DNA from: Pirellulales bacterium
Lineage (GTDB): Bacteria > Planctomycetota > Planctomycetia > Pirellulales > UBA1268
Direction: 5' to 3'
NCBI GenBank assembly: GCA_017853835.1
Contig: JAFMIU010000003.1
Location: 1-41,071, forward strand
Length of the DNA stretch: 41,071 nt
The notes below the pieces were generated by a model that worked only from the letters and a program-made list of their open reading frames with translations, ran no database searches and was not told the DNA's origin. Within the stretch, counting starts at the first letter, position 1, and each line of letters opens with the position of its first letter. Both the position numbers and the translations under genes were made by a program. Below are positions 27,826 to 35,695 of the stretch, piece after piece.

Positions 27826-29763
27826 ATGGTTCGTTCACGCTGTGCCGTAGCCTCGCTTCTTGTCGTCGCATCGACATGCCTCCTCCCGGCCACGCTCGTG
27901 CATGCGCAGGCGGTCTCCGTCGACCACCTCTTGACGCGTGACGTCAGCGCGATCAGTTCGTCGCCTGCTGGGGTGAATGGGTCTCGGTGGATTACCCGCG
28001 GTGATCCGGACGCGGCGGTGCTGAACGACAACACGATCCAATGGCTCTTCAATGCTGCACCGATCATATGGCGCGACGACCCGAAGTACGCGATGTTCCA
28101 ATACGACGAGTTCACGTCGTTCGATGCCACGCGTCGCAACCTGTATCTTTCCACCTTCTCCGGATCAAACACGCGACTCGGCATCCAGCACGCCACCTTC
28201 TCCAACGTCACGTTCAAGCCGCAGACCGTTACGCTCGAAACACTGGGAACCCTCGACGACACCGACAGGGCCACCTCGTGGACCTTGGACAACTCCCGAA
28301 TCGAAGGAAACACCGCGACGCCGGTCTTCTACGGTGACCAACTCGCGCTGACGACGATCGGCGCACAGCAATCGGAACTCTACGGCTTCTGGCCGGGATT
28401 CATGAATGCCCAAACGGCGATGGTTGTCAGCAATCCGGGTGGGTTGCTGATGTCGCGAATGGGCGAAATCGGTTCCGGACCTGACGCCTACTACCTCACG
28501 AAGTCGGGCAATACCTACGACGTCGACGGGACGACTCTTGCCATTCGGCACTCCTACCTGCGATTGATGAGCGGCAGGAATCCGACGGTGACGAGCGGGA
28601 CCGTGACCGAAGGATTTGTTGTCCGCAACGGCGCAACGCTCAGCCTCTCCGGGGCCGACAGCTCCGACTCCTACACGCGCGTGGAGATTGGACCGATGTC
28701 GGGGCTCGCAATCGACAACTCAAGTCTGTCACTGGCCGATAACGCCCAACTCAGTTTTCTCGGGACGACCGCCAGATTCCTGCTGACCAACGCGACAGTC
28801 ACCATGGGCGACTACGGGACCCAGACGGCGGTGACCGGCAACGTCGATGCCGTCTTCAGCGGCTCAAACGCCATCAACACGTCGACTTCGAATCCCAACT
28901 ATGGCTTCTCGACGGGGATCGTCCTTTCAGACTCAAACGCCGTGCTCACCATCAACGGGCGCGGCATCGTCGTCGGGCACGGGGATCAAGTGGGTGACGG
29001 CCTTCCGATGAACGGGGGCTCGATCAACGTGACTGGATCGTCCGCGTTGCAGCTCGTTGATGTCATCGATGTGCAGACAGCAGGAAGCCTTACCATCGCC
29101 GACCCTCTGTCGCGTTTTTTATTTCCGTCGAAAACGCACCTCGGGATTCCGTCGACCCTGTATCTGCGGGATACCGGCGGCGACCCCTTGCGTGTCACCA
29201 ACAACGGAACGATGGCGATCGAGGGCACGCTCGTGGCCAGCGGCACGATCGCAGGTTCGGGCGTCCTCCAGATGAACGGCATGCTGAAACTCGAACCAGG
29301 CGAGAGTCAGTTCACCGTGGCCGGCAATCTCTGGCTCCAAACGAGCGCCACGTCGCAGTTCGTGGTCGACCCAACGGCTCTCACATCACAGCACCTCGCC
29401 GTTGCTGGGCTGACCCTCGGCGAGGTTGTCGGTCCGATCGTGCTCGGTTTACCAAAGCTGTCGCTGTCGCTTGCCAACGACGCGGTGGTGCCGGAGGGCA
29501 CAAAGTTTCTGCTGATCGACTACGCCACCCGAACCGACTCGAACTACATCTTTGATGGACTCCCCGACGGATCGATTTTTCAGAGCGGCTTGAACCTCTA
29601 CCAGATCCTCTACGCCGACCCGGCCTACAGTTCGACCGCCGTCACCCTCACGGTCGTTCCCGAGCCGTCGGCGACGGTGGCCCTTGCGGCCGCGACCGCG
29701 ATGAGCATCCTTGCTCGACGAGGTCGTCGTGCCACCACCCCGACCAGTGACGGAAACGGCTGA
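27826..29763 (+). CDS. PEP-CTERM-sorted, beta-repeat surface protein
   Basis: Secreted protein of 645 residues with a signal peptide (cleavage likely after VHAQA). A low-complexity body follows, made of Ser/Thr/Gly/Asn-rich beta-strand repeats (TLSLSGADSSDSYT, LAIDNSSLSLADNAQLSFL, GSINVTGSSALQLV), as in beta-helical or adhesin-like domains. The C-terminus has VPEPSATVALAAATAMSI and then LARRGRR: the V-P-E-P motif, a hydrophobic segment and a basic cluster, that is, the PEP-CTERM sorting signal processed by exosortase. No exosortase gene is in this window. The role is probably in the cell envelope, extracellular matrix or attachment to plant polysaccharide. The next gene starts 7 bp later, suggesting co-expression with the dockerin-bearing lyase. 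Confidence 0.85.
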   Translation: MVRSRCAVASLLVVASTCLLPATLVHAQAVSVDHLLTRDVSAISSSPAGVNGSRWITRGDPDAAVLNDNTIQWLFNAAPIIWRDDPKYAMFQYDEFTSFDATRRNLYLSTFSGSNTRLGIQHATFSNVTFKPQTVTLETLGTLDDTDRATSWTLDNSRIEGNTATPVFYGDQLALTTIGAQQSELYGFWPGFMNAQTAMVVSNPGGLLMSRMGEIGSGPDAYYLTKSGNTYDVDGTTLAIRHSYLRLMSGRNPTVTSGTVTEGFVVRNGATLSLSGADSSDSYTRVEIGPMSGLAIDNSSLSLADNAQLSFLGTTARFLLTNATVTMGDYGTQTAVTGNVDAVFSGSNAINTSTSNPNYGFSTGIVLSDSNAVLTINGRGIVVGHGDQVGDGLPMNGGSINVTGSSALQLVDVIDVQTAGSLTIADPLSRFLFPSKTHLGIPSTLYLRDTGGDPLRVTNNGTMAIEGTLVASGTIAGSGVLQMNGMLKLEPGESQFTVAGNLWLQTSATSQFVVDPTALTSQHLAVAGLTLGEVVGPIVLGLPKLSLSLANDAVVPEGTKFLLIDYATRTDSNYIFDGLPDGSIFQSGLNLYQILYADPAYSSTAVTLTVVPEPSATVALAAATAMSILARRGRRATTPTSDGNG

Positions 29764-29770
29764 GCTCTAG

Positions 29771-29881
29771 ATGAGACGTCGCGCTCGACCATCCTCCTGG
29801 CAGAACTGCCTGGGTGCCTGTGGGTTCGAGCGGCTGGAAACGCGGCGCATGCTCACTGCGGTGGCCCTCGCTCGACCCTGA
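29771..29881 (+). CDS. Planctomycete N-terminal export leader (LE-R-R-ML motif), out of frame with the lyase that follows
   Basis: The ATG at 29771 opens a 36-codon frame: basic residues, FERLETRRMLTAVALARP, then TGA at 29879-29881. The F-E-x-L-E-x-R-x-M-L segment is the N-terminal motif typical of large planctomycete exported proteins. The spacing to the previous gene (7 bp) supports this start. The downstream lyase is in the +1 frame. The shift falls at CCC-TGA-C, a context resembling the prfB recoding site, although no strong upstream ribosome-binding-like sequence is present. A 1-bp indel in sequence or genome explains it equally well. I list it separately so that the disagreement between frames is visible. 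Confidence 0.6.
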   Translation: MRRRARPSSWQNCLGACGFERLETRRMLTAVALARP

Positions 29882-32800
29882 CGATCTCCTCATCGTCGAT
29901 GGTGAAAACTCGCCCCTGAACTCGCTCCGTGTGGCCGTGGGCGACCCCGCCGCGCCTCGCGATGCCTCCACCGCAGCCACGCCGGCGGTCGGCACGCGGG
30001 TGATGGAGTATCTCGACCGGGGCGTCGTCGCCACCCGCAAGAGCGGTTCCACCGTGGTGGTGACCTGGCGGTCGCTCGCGCTCGACCCGGCCGCGATGAC
30101 GTTCAATGTCTACCGCTCCGTCAATGGAGCCGCCGCAACAAAGCTCACCGCCGCGCCGCTCTCAGGCGGTACCAACTATTCCGACGCCACCGCCTCGAAC
30201 GCCAGCGCCGCCTACACCTACTTCGTGAAGCCGGTGGTCGGCGGCGTTGAGCAGGCCGCGAGCCTCCCCTACACCGTCCCCGCCAACGCAACGCAGAATC
30301 CCTACTACAGCATCCCCATCCGGCCGATGCCCGCCTACCACATCAAGCATCTGACGGTGGCCGACCTCAATGGCGATGGACGGTTCGACTTCATCGTCGG
30401 CCGCCTTCCGAACACCGTGGTCAACGAGGTGGCAACGGAGCCGACGCTCGTGGAGGCCTATCTCCACGATGGAACCTTCCTCTGGTCGGTGAATCTCGGC
30501 ACGGGGAGCTACGACCTCGACAACATCGAGCCTGGGCCCACCGCCATCGACGTCGGGAACTGGGACGGCATCGCCGCCGCCGATTTCGATCTCGACGGCC
30601 GGGCCGAGGTCATGCTGCGCACGGCGCACGGCGTGACCTTTGGCGACGGCCGCATGCTCTCCTATCCCGACAACACCGACGTGCAGTTTCTCTCCGCCCT
30701 CGATGGCATGACCGGTGCGGAGCGGGCCAGGATCAGGATTCCCGACGACTACCTCGCCGACGGCCCGGTCGGTGGCATGTTTGCCATCGGCTGGCTCGAC
30801 GGCGTGCATCCGAGCCTCATCGCCAAGTTCAAAAACCGCGTCGGCAGCGGCAGCTTCAACGAGATGATCGTGGCCTTCGACTTCGATGGGGCCCTCCACC
30901 AGCGGTGGAAATGGAACCGACCCGGTGAGGGAGGCTTTGGCGACGGCCACAACATCCACATCGTCGACGTCGACCAGGATGGCCGCGACGAGGTGTGCGA
31001 GATCGGCTTCGTTCTCAATAGCGACGGCACCGTTCGATATTCGCTGGCGGCCCAGGGCATCGGCCACGGCGACCGGTTTGCGTTTGGCGACTTCGACCCC
31101 GCCCGCCCGGGGCTGGAGGCGTATGGCATCCAGCAGAACCAGGCCGATTTCCTCCTCGAATACCTCTACGACGCCTCCACCGGAGAGATCCTTTACGCGG
31201 TGTACGGCACGACGCTCGAGGATGTCGGCCGAGGCGACGTGGGGGACATCGATCCAAACAGCCCCGGGATGGAGTTTTGGTCGTTCCACGGCCTCCACAC
31301 CACCTATGGCGGCACCGTCACGACGATCGCCGACACCCAGCCCTGGCCCCACGTGCAGATCCAGTGGGATGGCGACCTCCTCAGCGAGCGGGTGAGCACC
31401 GACCACGCCGTCATCGACCAGTGGGTTCCAGCCACCTTGACCACGGGTCGGGTGGCCACGCTCTACAACATGGCCCCGCAGGCCACCACCTCCGGCGGCT
31501 CCCCCATCTATTTCGGTGACATCGTCGGCGACTGGCGTGAGGAGGTTCTGTACGAAACCAACACCCGCGACGGCCTCGTGATCTTCACGACCAACACCAC
31601 GACCACGAATCGCATCTACACACTCGCCGAAAACCCCCTCTACCGCAACGACATGACGACCAAGGGGTATCTCCAGTCGCGGCACACCGACTACTTTCTG
31701 GGCGAGGGGATGGCGACGCCCCCTACGCCGAATATCCGTGTGCTCACGTTCGGCGCCGATGCCCCTCCCACGATCGCAACCCCGGCCGCTGCCGCCGCCA
31801 CCACGATTCCCGGCACGTCCACGGCGGTGAGCGTGCTGGGGGCCGACGACGGCGGTGAAGCCAATCTCACCTACACCTGGGCCTGGGCCGGCCCCGCCAC
31901 CGTCACGTTCACCGCCAATGGAACGAACGCCGCCAAGAACGCCACGGCCACGTTTTCAGCCGCGGGCGACTATCAACTCCTTGTCACGGTTCGCGACGCC
32001 GCCGGCAAGACGGTGACGAGCCAGGTGGATGTCACCGTCACCCGCACGGCCGGAATCGCCGTCGCGCCGGGCAGCGTCACGCTCCAGGCCGGCGGCACCG
32101 TGCAGTTTTCCGCCACGGTGGTCGATCAGTTTGGCTTCGCCATGCCGCCTCAGCCGACGTTCCTGTGGGCCGTGAGCGCGGGGGGCGGCTCCATCAACTC
32201 GGGCGGCTTCTACCGAGCCCCTTCGACGGGCGGCTCCTTTGCGGTGCGGGCGATCGCCAACGGCATGACCGGCACCGCCACGGTGACGGTGCCCTATCCC
32301 GTGGTGGAAATCACCGTGCCCAACGGCTCCACCCAGACCGATGCCACGACCCGCACCGGCGGCATCCAGCTTTCCAAAAAGGGGGCGGGCTCACTCGTGC
32401 TCAACCGGGCCAATACCTATGTCGGAGGCACGGTGGTCGATGGTGGCGAAGTGATCGTCAGAAGCGCCACCGCCCTGGGCACCGGCAGCCTCGCCGTGCG
32501 TGCCGGGAGCCGCGTGACGCTTGACGTCGGGGCGGGCGAGGTGTCGGTCGCAGCGATCGCGAGCGACGGGCTCATCGATCTCGGCGACGGCCGCCTGCGG
32601 TTCGGGGGCGGCGCCACCGAGGACACGATCGTCGCGCAGATCATCGCGGGCCTCGGCGACGGCACCTGGAACGGCACCAGCGGATTCACCTCGGCAGCGG
32701 CCCGCTCGGCCGTGGTGGCTGGGGTTTCCCGCGGTCTCGGCTGGCTTTCGAGCGACGACGGCTCGACCACCGTCGCCTTCGCCGCCCCGGGCGACACGAA

Positions 32801-33017
32801 CCTCGACGGTCTCATCGACATCATCGACGTGGCCAATATCCTGGCCGGTGGCATGTACGACTCCGGTCTCGGCGGCAGCTGGTCGGCGGGCGAATTCAAC
32901 TACGACGGCGTCGTCGATATCCTCGACATGGCCGCCTTCCTCGGGACGGAGCTCTACGACACGGGGAGCTATAAAAAAGGGGACTCGGCGCTTTTCGTCA
33001 ACGTCGTCGCACGCTGA
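29814..33017 (+). CDS. Second PL11 rhamnogalacturonan lyase with Ig-like, PATR and dockerin modules
   Basis: Large exported lyase acting on rhamnogalacturonan I. From the frame start: residues ~1-35 are not a natural N-terminus (the leader is in frame 29771-29881). An Fn3-like domain follows (about 60-160), then the PL11 beta-propeller (about 165-645) with DLNGDGRFDF, DFDLDGRAEV, DVDQDGRDEV and GDWREEVLYET. Next come two Ig/PKD-like modules (about 650-840) and an autotransporter-associated beta-strand segment with GAGSLVLNRANTYVGGT. A type I dockerin pair closes the protein (GDTNLDGLIDIIDVANIL, NYDGVVDILDMAAFL). Dockerin modules usually bind cohesins, so assembly onto a scaffold or cell surface is likely, but no cohesin is visible in the window. 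At 1067 codons it is much longer than the PL11 at 0-2 kb. Exact activity and whether it is translated as one chain depend on the frame problem. Confidence 0.85.
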   Translation: MPVGSSGWKRGACSLRWPSLDPDDLLIVDGENSPLNSLRVAVGDPAAPRDASTAATPAVGTRVMEYLDRGVVATRKSGSTVVVTWRSLALDPAAMTFNVYRSVNGAAATKLTAAPLSGGTNYSDATASNASAAYTYFVKPVVGGVEQAASLPYTVPANATQNPYYSIPIRPMPAYHIKHLTVADLNGDGRFDFIVGRLPNTVVNEVATEPTLVEAYLHDGTFLWSVNLGTGSYDLDNIEPGPTAIDVGNWDGIAAADFDLDGRAEVMLRTAHGVTFGDGRMLSYPDNTDVQFLSALDGMTGAERARIRIPDDYLADGPVGGMFAIGWLDGVHPSLIAKFKNRVGSGSFNEMIVAFDFDGALHQRWKWNRPGEGGFGDGHNIHIVDVDQDGRDEVCEIGFVLNSDGTVRYSLAAQGIGHGDRFAFGDFDPARPGLEAYGIQQNQADFLLEYLYDASTGEILYAVYGTTLEDVGRGDVGDIDPNSPGMEFWSFHGLHTTYGGTVTTIADTQPWPHVQIQWDGDLLSERVSTDHAVIDQWVPATLTTGRVATLYNMAPQATTSGGSPIYFGDIVGDWREEVLYETNTRDGLVIFTTNTTTTNRIYTLAENPLYRNDMTTKGYLQSRHTDYFLGEGMATPPTPNIRVLTFGADAPPTIATPAAAAATTIPGTSTAVSVLGADDGGEANLTYTWAWAGPATVTFTANGTNAAKNATATFSAAGDYQLLVTVRDAAGKTVTSQVDVTVTRTAGIAVAPGSVTLQAGGTVQFSATVVDQFGFAMPPQPTFLWAVSAGGGSINSGGFYRAPSTGGSFAVRAIANGMTGTATVTVPYPVVEITVPNGSTQTDATTRTGGIQLSKKGAGSLVLNRANTYVGGTVVDGGEVIVRSATALGTGSLAVRAGSRVTLDVGAGEVSVAAIASDGLIDLGDGRLRFGGGATEDTIVAQIIAGLGDGTWNGTSGFTSAAARSAVVAGVSRGLGWLSSDDGSTTVAFAAPGDTNLDGLIDIIDVANILAGGMYDSGLGGSWSAGEFNYDGVVDILDMAAFLGTELYDTGSYKKGDSALFVNVVAR

Positions 33018-33031
33018 TAGATTCTCCCCGT

Positions 33032-33053
33032 CCGCCGCGAACCCCCGCGGCGG
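33032..33053 (+). terminator. Strong GC hairpin between the lyase and the aldo/keto reductase
   Basis: CCGCCGCG (33032-33039) pairs perfectly with CGCGGCGG (33046-33053) across a 6-nt loop. It lies 15 bp after the lyase stop and just upstream of GGGAG, the ribosome site of the next gene. There is no T-run, so it may be a weak terminator, an attenuating structure or a stabiliser of the 3' end. Confidence 0.35.
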
Positions 33054-33071
33054 CGCTTCGGGAGCATTGCG

Positions 33072-34061
33072 ATGCCGGCCGCCGACCGCTACGAGAAAAC
33101 ACCCTACCGTCGCTGCGGCCGTTCCGGCCTGCAGTTGCCCGCCTTGTCGCTGGGCCTCTGGCACAACTTCGGCGCCGAGAACGACGCCGCCATGGCCCGC
33201 ACGATGGTGCTCCATGCATTTGATCAGGGCATCACGCACTTCGACCTGGCCAACAACTACGGCCCGCCGCCAGGGAGCGCGGAGACGACGTTTGGCCGTA
33301 TTCTGAGAGATGACCTGTCGATTCACCGCGATGAGCTGATCATCTCGACGAAGGCCGGCTACGACATGTGGCCTGGCCCCTATGGCAACTGGGGTTCACG
33401 AAAATACCTCCTCGCCAGCCTCGACCAGAGTCTGTCCCGCATGGGGATCGACACCGTCGACATCTTCTACAGTCATCGGTTCGATCCCGAAACGCCGCTC
33501 GAAGAGACGATGGGAGCGCTGGCCCATGCGGTGAAGTCGGGCAAGGCGATCTATGCGGGCATCTCCAACTACGACGCCACCGCCACACGCCGCGCAAGTG
33601 AACTGTTGCGTGCGATGGGTGTGCCGGTTCTCATCCACCAGCCGGTGTTCAATCTCTTCAACCGTTGGGTGGAGGACGGTCTCGATCAGGTGCTCACCAG
33701 CGAAGGCATCGGCTGCATCCCCTTTTCGCCACTCGCCCAGGGCCTGCTGGCAGGCCGCTACCTCGACGGCGTGGCGGCCGACTCCCGCGCCGGGCGAGAC
33801 AGGCGTTTCCTGCGACCGGAACACATCACGGACGAGAAGCGGCGACGCATCGCAGCCCTCGCCGAGATCGCGGCCGCACGGGGGCAGACCCTCGCGCAGC
33901 TGTCGATCGCCTGGCTGCTGGCCAAGCCCTTCGTCACCACCGTCCTCATCGGCGCCAGCCGCCCATCCCAGATTGACGACAACCTCGGTGCGACGAGAGC
34001 CATGACGTTTTCCGCCGAGGAACTCGCCGCCATCGACCGGGCCTGCCTGCTCGAAGGCTGA
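33072..34061 (+). CDS. Aldo/keto reductase, YghZ/L-glyceraldehyde-3-phosphate reductase-like
   Basis: Cytosolic NADPH-dependent reductase of 329 residues, TIM barrel. The tetrad is present: Asp58 (HFDLANNYG), Tyr63, Lys94 (ISTKAGYD) and His135 (FYSHRFD). The loop GPYGNWGSRKYL and WLLAKPFVTTVLIGASRPSQ are group-specific blocks seen in YghZ-type enzymes and their K-beta-subunit-like relatives. GGGAG lies at a good distance before the ATG. In rhamnose breakdown lactaldehyde must be reduced or oxidised, and YghZ-type enzymes can act on lactaldehyde and methylglyoxal. This suggests, but does not show, a link with the pectin genes. The stop lies 3 bp before the convergent MFS partner gene's stop. 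Confidence 0.88.
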   Translation: MPAADRYEKTPYRRCGRSGLQLPALSLGLWHNFGAENDAAMARTMVLHAFDQGITHFDLANNYGPPPGSAETTFGRILRDDLSIHRDELIISTKAGYDMWPGPYGNWGSRKYLLASLDQSLSRMGIDTVDIFYSHRFDPETPLEETMGALAHAVKSGKAIYAGISNYDATATRRASELLRAMGVPVLIHQPVFNLFNRWVEDGLDQVLTSEGIGCIPFSPLAQGLLAGRYLDGVAADSRAGRDRRFLRPEHITDEKRRRIAALAEIAAARGQTLAQLSIAWLLAKPFVTTVLIGASRPSQIDDNLGATRAMTFSAEELAAIDRACLLEG

Positions 34062-34064
34062 TCC

Positions 34065-34172
34065 TCAGCCGGGCATGTCGCCCAGAAAGAGCGGCATCGC
34101 CTTCTGCACCGACCGCGCCACCCCCCAGGCCAGCGGAACGATCACGACGAGCCAGACCCACAACGTCTTCAT
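34065..34172 (-). CDS. 35-residue membrane partner of the MFS transporter
   Basis: A small gene immediately downstream of the transporter: the transporter's TGA (34173-34175) is directly followed by this ATG, with AGGAGG overlapping the end of the upstream gene. The product, MKTLWVWLVVIVPLAWGV and then ARSVQKAMPLFLGDMPG, is a single hydrophobic helix with a basic C-terminal side. This pattern (VPLAWGV plus K-A-x-x-L-F) matches the small partner that accompanies many OFA-type and lactate-type MFS carriers. It probably sits in the inner membrane next to the transporter. Confidence 0.8.
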   Translation of the reverse strand: MKTLWVWLVVIVPLAWGVARSVQKAMPLFLGDMPG

Positions 34173-35519
34173 TCAGACCTCCTGGCCATGCCCTCGATCA
34201 ACCCCCTCGATGGCCATCGCATGCCGTGCCGCCACCGGCCGCACGAGCAGATTCGCCACGAAGCCGACGGCCAAAAGGCCGCCCATCAGGAAAAACGTCC
34301 CATTGTAAGCCTCGGCCTTGGGCACCCCGGCAGCCACACGGCGATCGTAGAGCCCGTTGATGAGCGTGGGCCCCACGACCGCCGCCATGCTCCAGGCAGT
34401 GATCAGGCGGCCGTGAATGGCGCCGATCTGCTCGGTGCCAAACAGGTCGCGCAGGTAGGCCGGAATCGTGGCGAAGCCGCCGCCATACATGCTGATCACG
34501 ATGGCGGTGCAGGCCACGAACGCACCGCGGCTCTGCGCCTGCTGGAGCGCGGGAAGGCATGCAAACAACGCGATGCCGAGCAGGAAATAGATCGCATAGA
34601 CGGCCTTGCGGCCGATCACGTCGGAGATCGACGACCAGACGAATCGCCCCGCCATGTTGGCGATGCTGAGCAGGCCCGTGAAGCCGGCGCCGATGGTGCC
34701 GCTCACGCCGAACATGTCCTGACACATGTCGGCCGCCCGCCCGAGCACGCCGATGCCGGCGCTGACATTCATGCAGAGCACGATCCACAGCAGCCAGAAC
34801 TGCGGCGTCTTCCACGCGGTGTCGACGGACACACTCCCGACGGGACGTGCATCGGAAAGCCCTCCGCCCAAGGCTGCGTCGCCATATGGCCGCCATCCGG
34901 CGGGCGGCACGCGAACGATCCAGGCCCCGAAGAGCATGAAGCAGGTGTAGATGGCCGCCATCGCGATCAACGCCGCCGCCGCGCCGGTGTGGGGGGCATG
35001 CGCGAAGCGGCCCATGAGTTCCTGGGCCAGCGGCGATCCCACGAGCGCCCCACCGCCAAACCCCATGATCGCCATGCCGGTGGCCATGCCGGGGCGATCG
35101 GGAAACCATTTCACGAGCGTCGACACGGGGGCGATGTAGCCCAGGCCGAGCCCGATGCCTCCGATGACACCGTAGCCGACCAACACGAGCCATGGCGCCT
35201 TGACGATGACGCCCACCGCCGTGACAAGCAGGCCGCCGCAGAAGCAGGCCCACGACGCCAGGATCGAGAGCCGCGGACCACTCCGTTCCACCCACTTTCC
35301 AAATACGGCGGCCGACAGCCCCAGCATCACCAGGGCAAGCATGTAGGCCGTGTTCACCCGCGAGACCGACACGCCCAGTTCGATGCTCAGCGGCTTGTTG
35401 AAGACACTGAAGGCATACACCTGACCGATGCACATGTGCACGGCCACCGCGGCTGGCGGAACGAGCCAGCGGTTGAACCCTGGCGGTGCCACGGTGGCCA
35501 GTCGCGAGAGATAATCCAT
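34173..35519 (-). CDS. Major facilitator superfamily transporter, OFA (oxalate/formate antiporter-like) group
   Basis: Polytopic carrier of about 448 residues with 12 hydrophobic segments. The start at ATG 35519 gives MDYLSRLATVAPPGFNRWL, followed by helix 1 (VAVHMCIGQVYAFSVF), a block typical of the OFA group. It shows G-Y-x-x-P-V-S-T-L-V-K-W-F-P-D-R between helices 4 and 5 and YGGGFATIPAYLRDLFG in the second half, where the small-carboxylate members differ. Likely substrates are small organic acids such as oxalate, formate or lactate; a product of lactaldehyde oxidation would fit the rhamnose setting, but this is inference. A longer in-frame reading up to 35615 is possible but begins in the divergent promoter region. 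The adjacent small gene overlaps in expression. Confidence 0.85.
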   Translation of the reverse strand: MDYLSRLATVAPPGFNRWLVPPAAVAVHMCIGQVYAFSVFNKPLSIELGVSVSRVNTAYMLALVMLGLSAAVFGKWVERSGPRLSILASWACFCGGLLVTAVGVIVKAPWLVLVGYGVIGGIGLGLGYIAPVSTLVKWFPDRPGMATGMAIMGFGGGALVGSPLAQELMGRFAHAPHTGAAAALIAMAAIYTCFMLFGAWIVRVPPAGWRPYGDAALGGGLSDARPVGSVSVDTAWKTPQFWLLWIVLCMNVSAGIGVLGRAADMCQDMFGVSGTIGAGFTGLLSIANMAGRFVWSSISDVIGRKAVYAIYFLLGIALFACLPALQQAQSRGAFVACTAIVISMYGGGFATIPAYLRDLFGTEQIGAIHGRLITAWSMAAVVGPTLINGLYDRRVAAGVPKAEAYNGTFFLMGGLLAVGFVANLLVRPVAARHAMAIEGVDRGHGQEV

Positions 35520-35695
35520 GGGGTCCCCTGAGGCCAGTCCCGGCGACACGCCGCGCCCGATTGTCGCGGGTACCGCCCCTCCACGCAACGTGGCGTTCCT
35601 CCTCGTGGGGTGCACCGATTGGATTTGCGGCCGTCGCGAAGCGACGATTCACCGTTGCCCTTGGAATCGCGCCCGCCCCCCTGGTGTGTTGCCTC
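35520..35695. promoter_or_regulatory. Divergent promoter region with two short palindromes
   Basis: The 176 bp between the MFS transporter and the large membrane protein contain CCACG-CAA-CGTGG (35581-35593) and CGTCGC-GAA-GCGACG (35632-35646). Both are perfect short inverted repeats with 3-nt centres, so operators or RNA hairpins are possible. No consensus -35/-10 pair was identified. Confidence 0.3.

Noticed and set aside
30162..31685. Minus-strand 507-codon frame opposite the second PL11
   Set aside because: Val/Gly/Glu-rich shadow with no motif, opposite a clear beta-propeller sequence.
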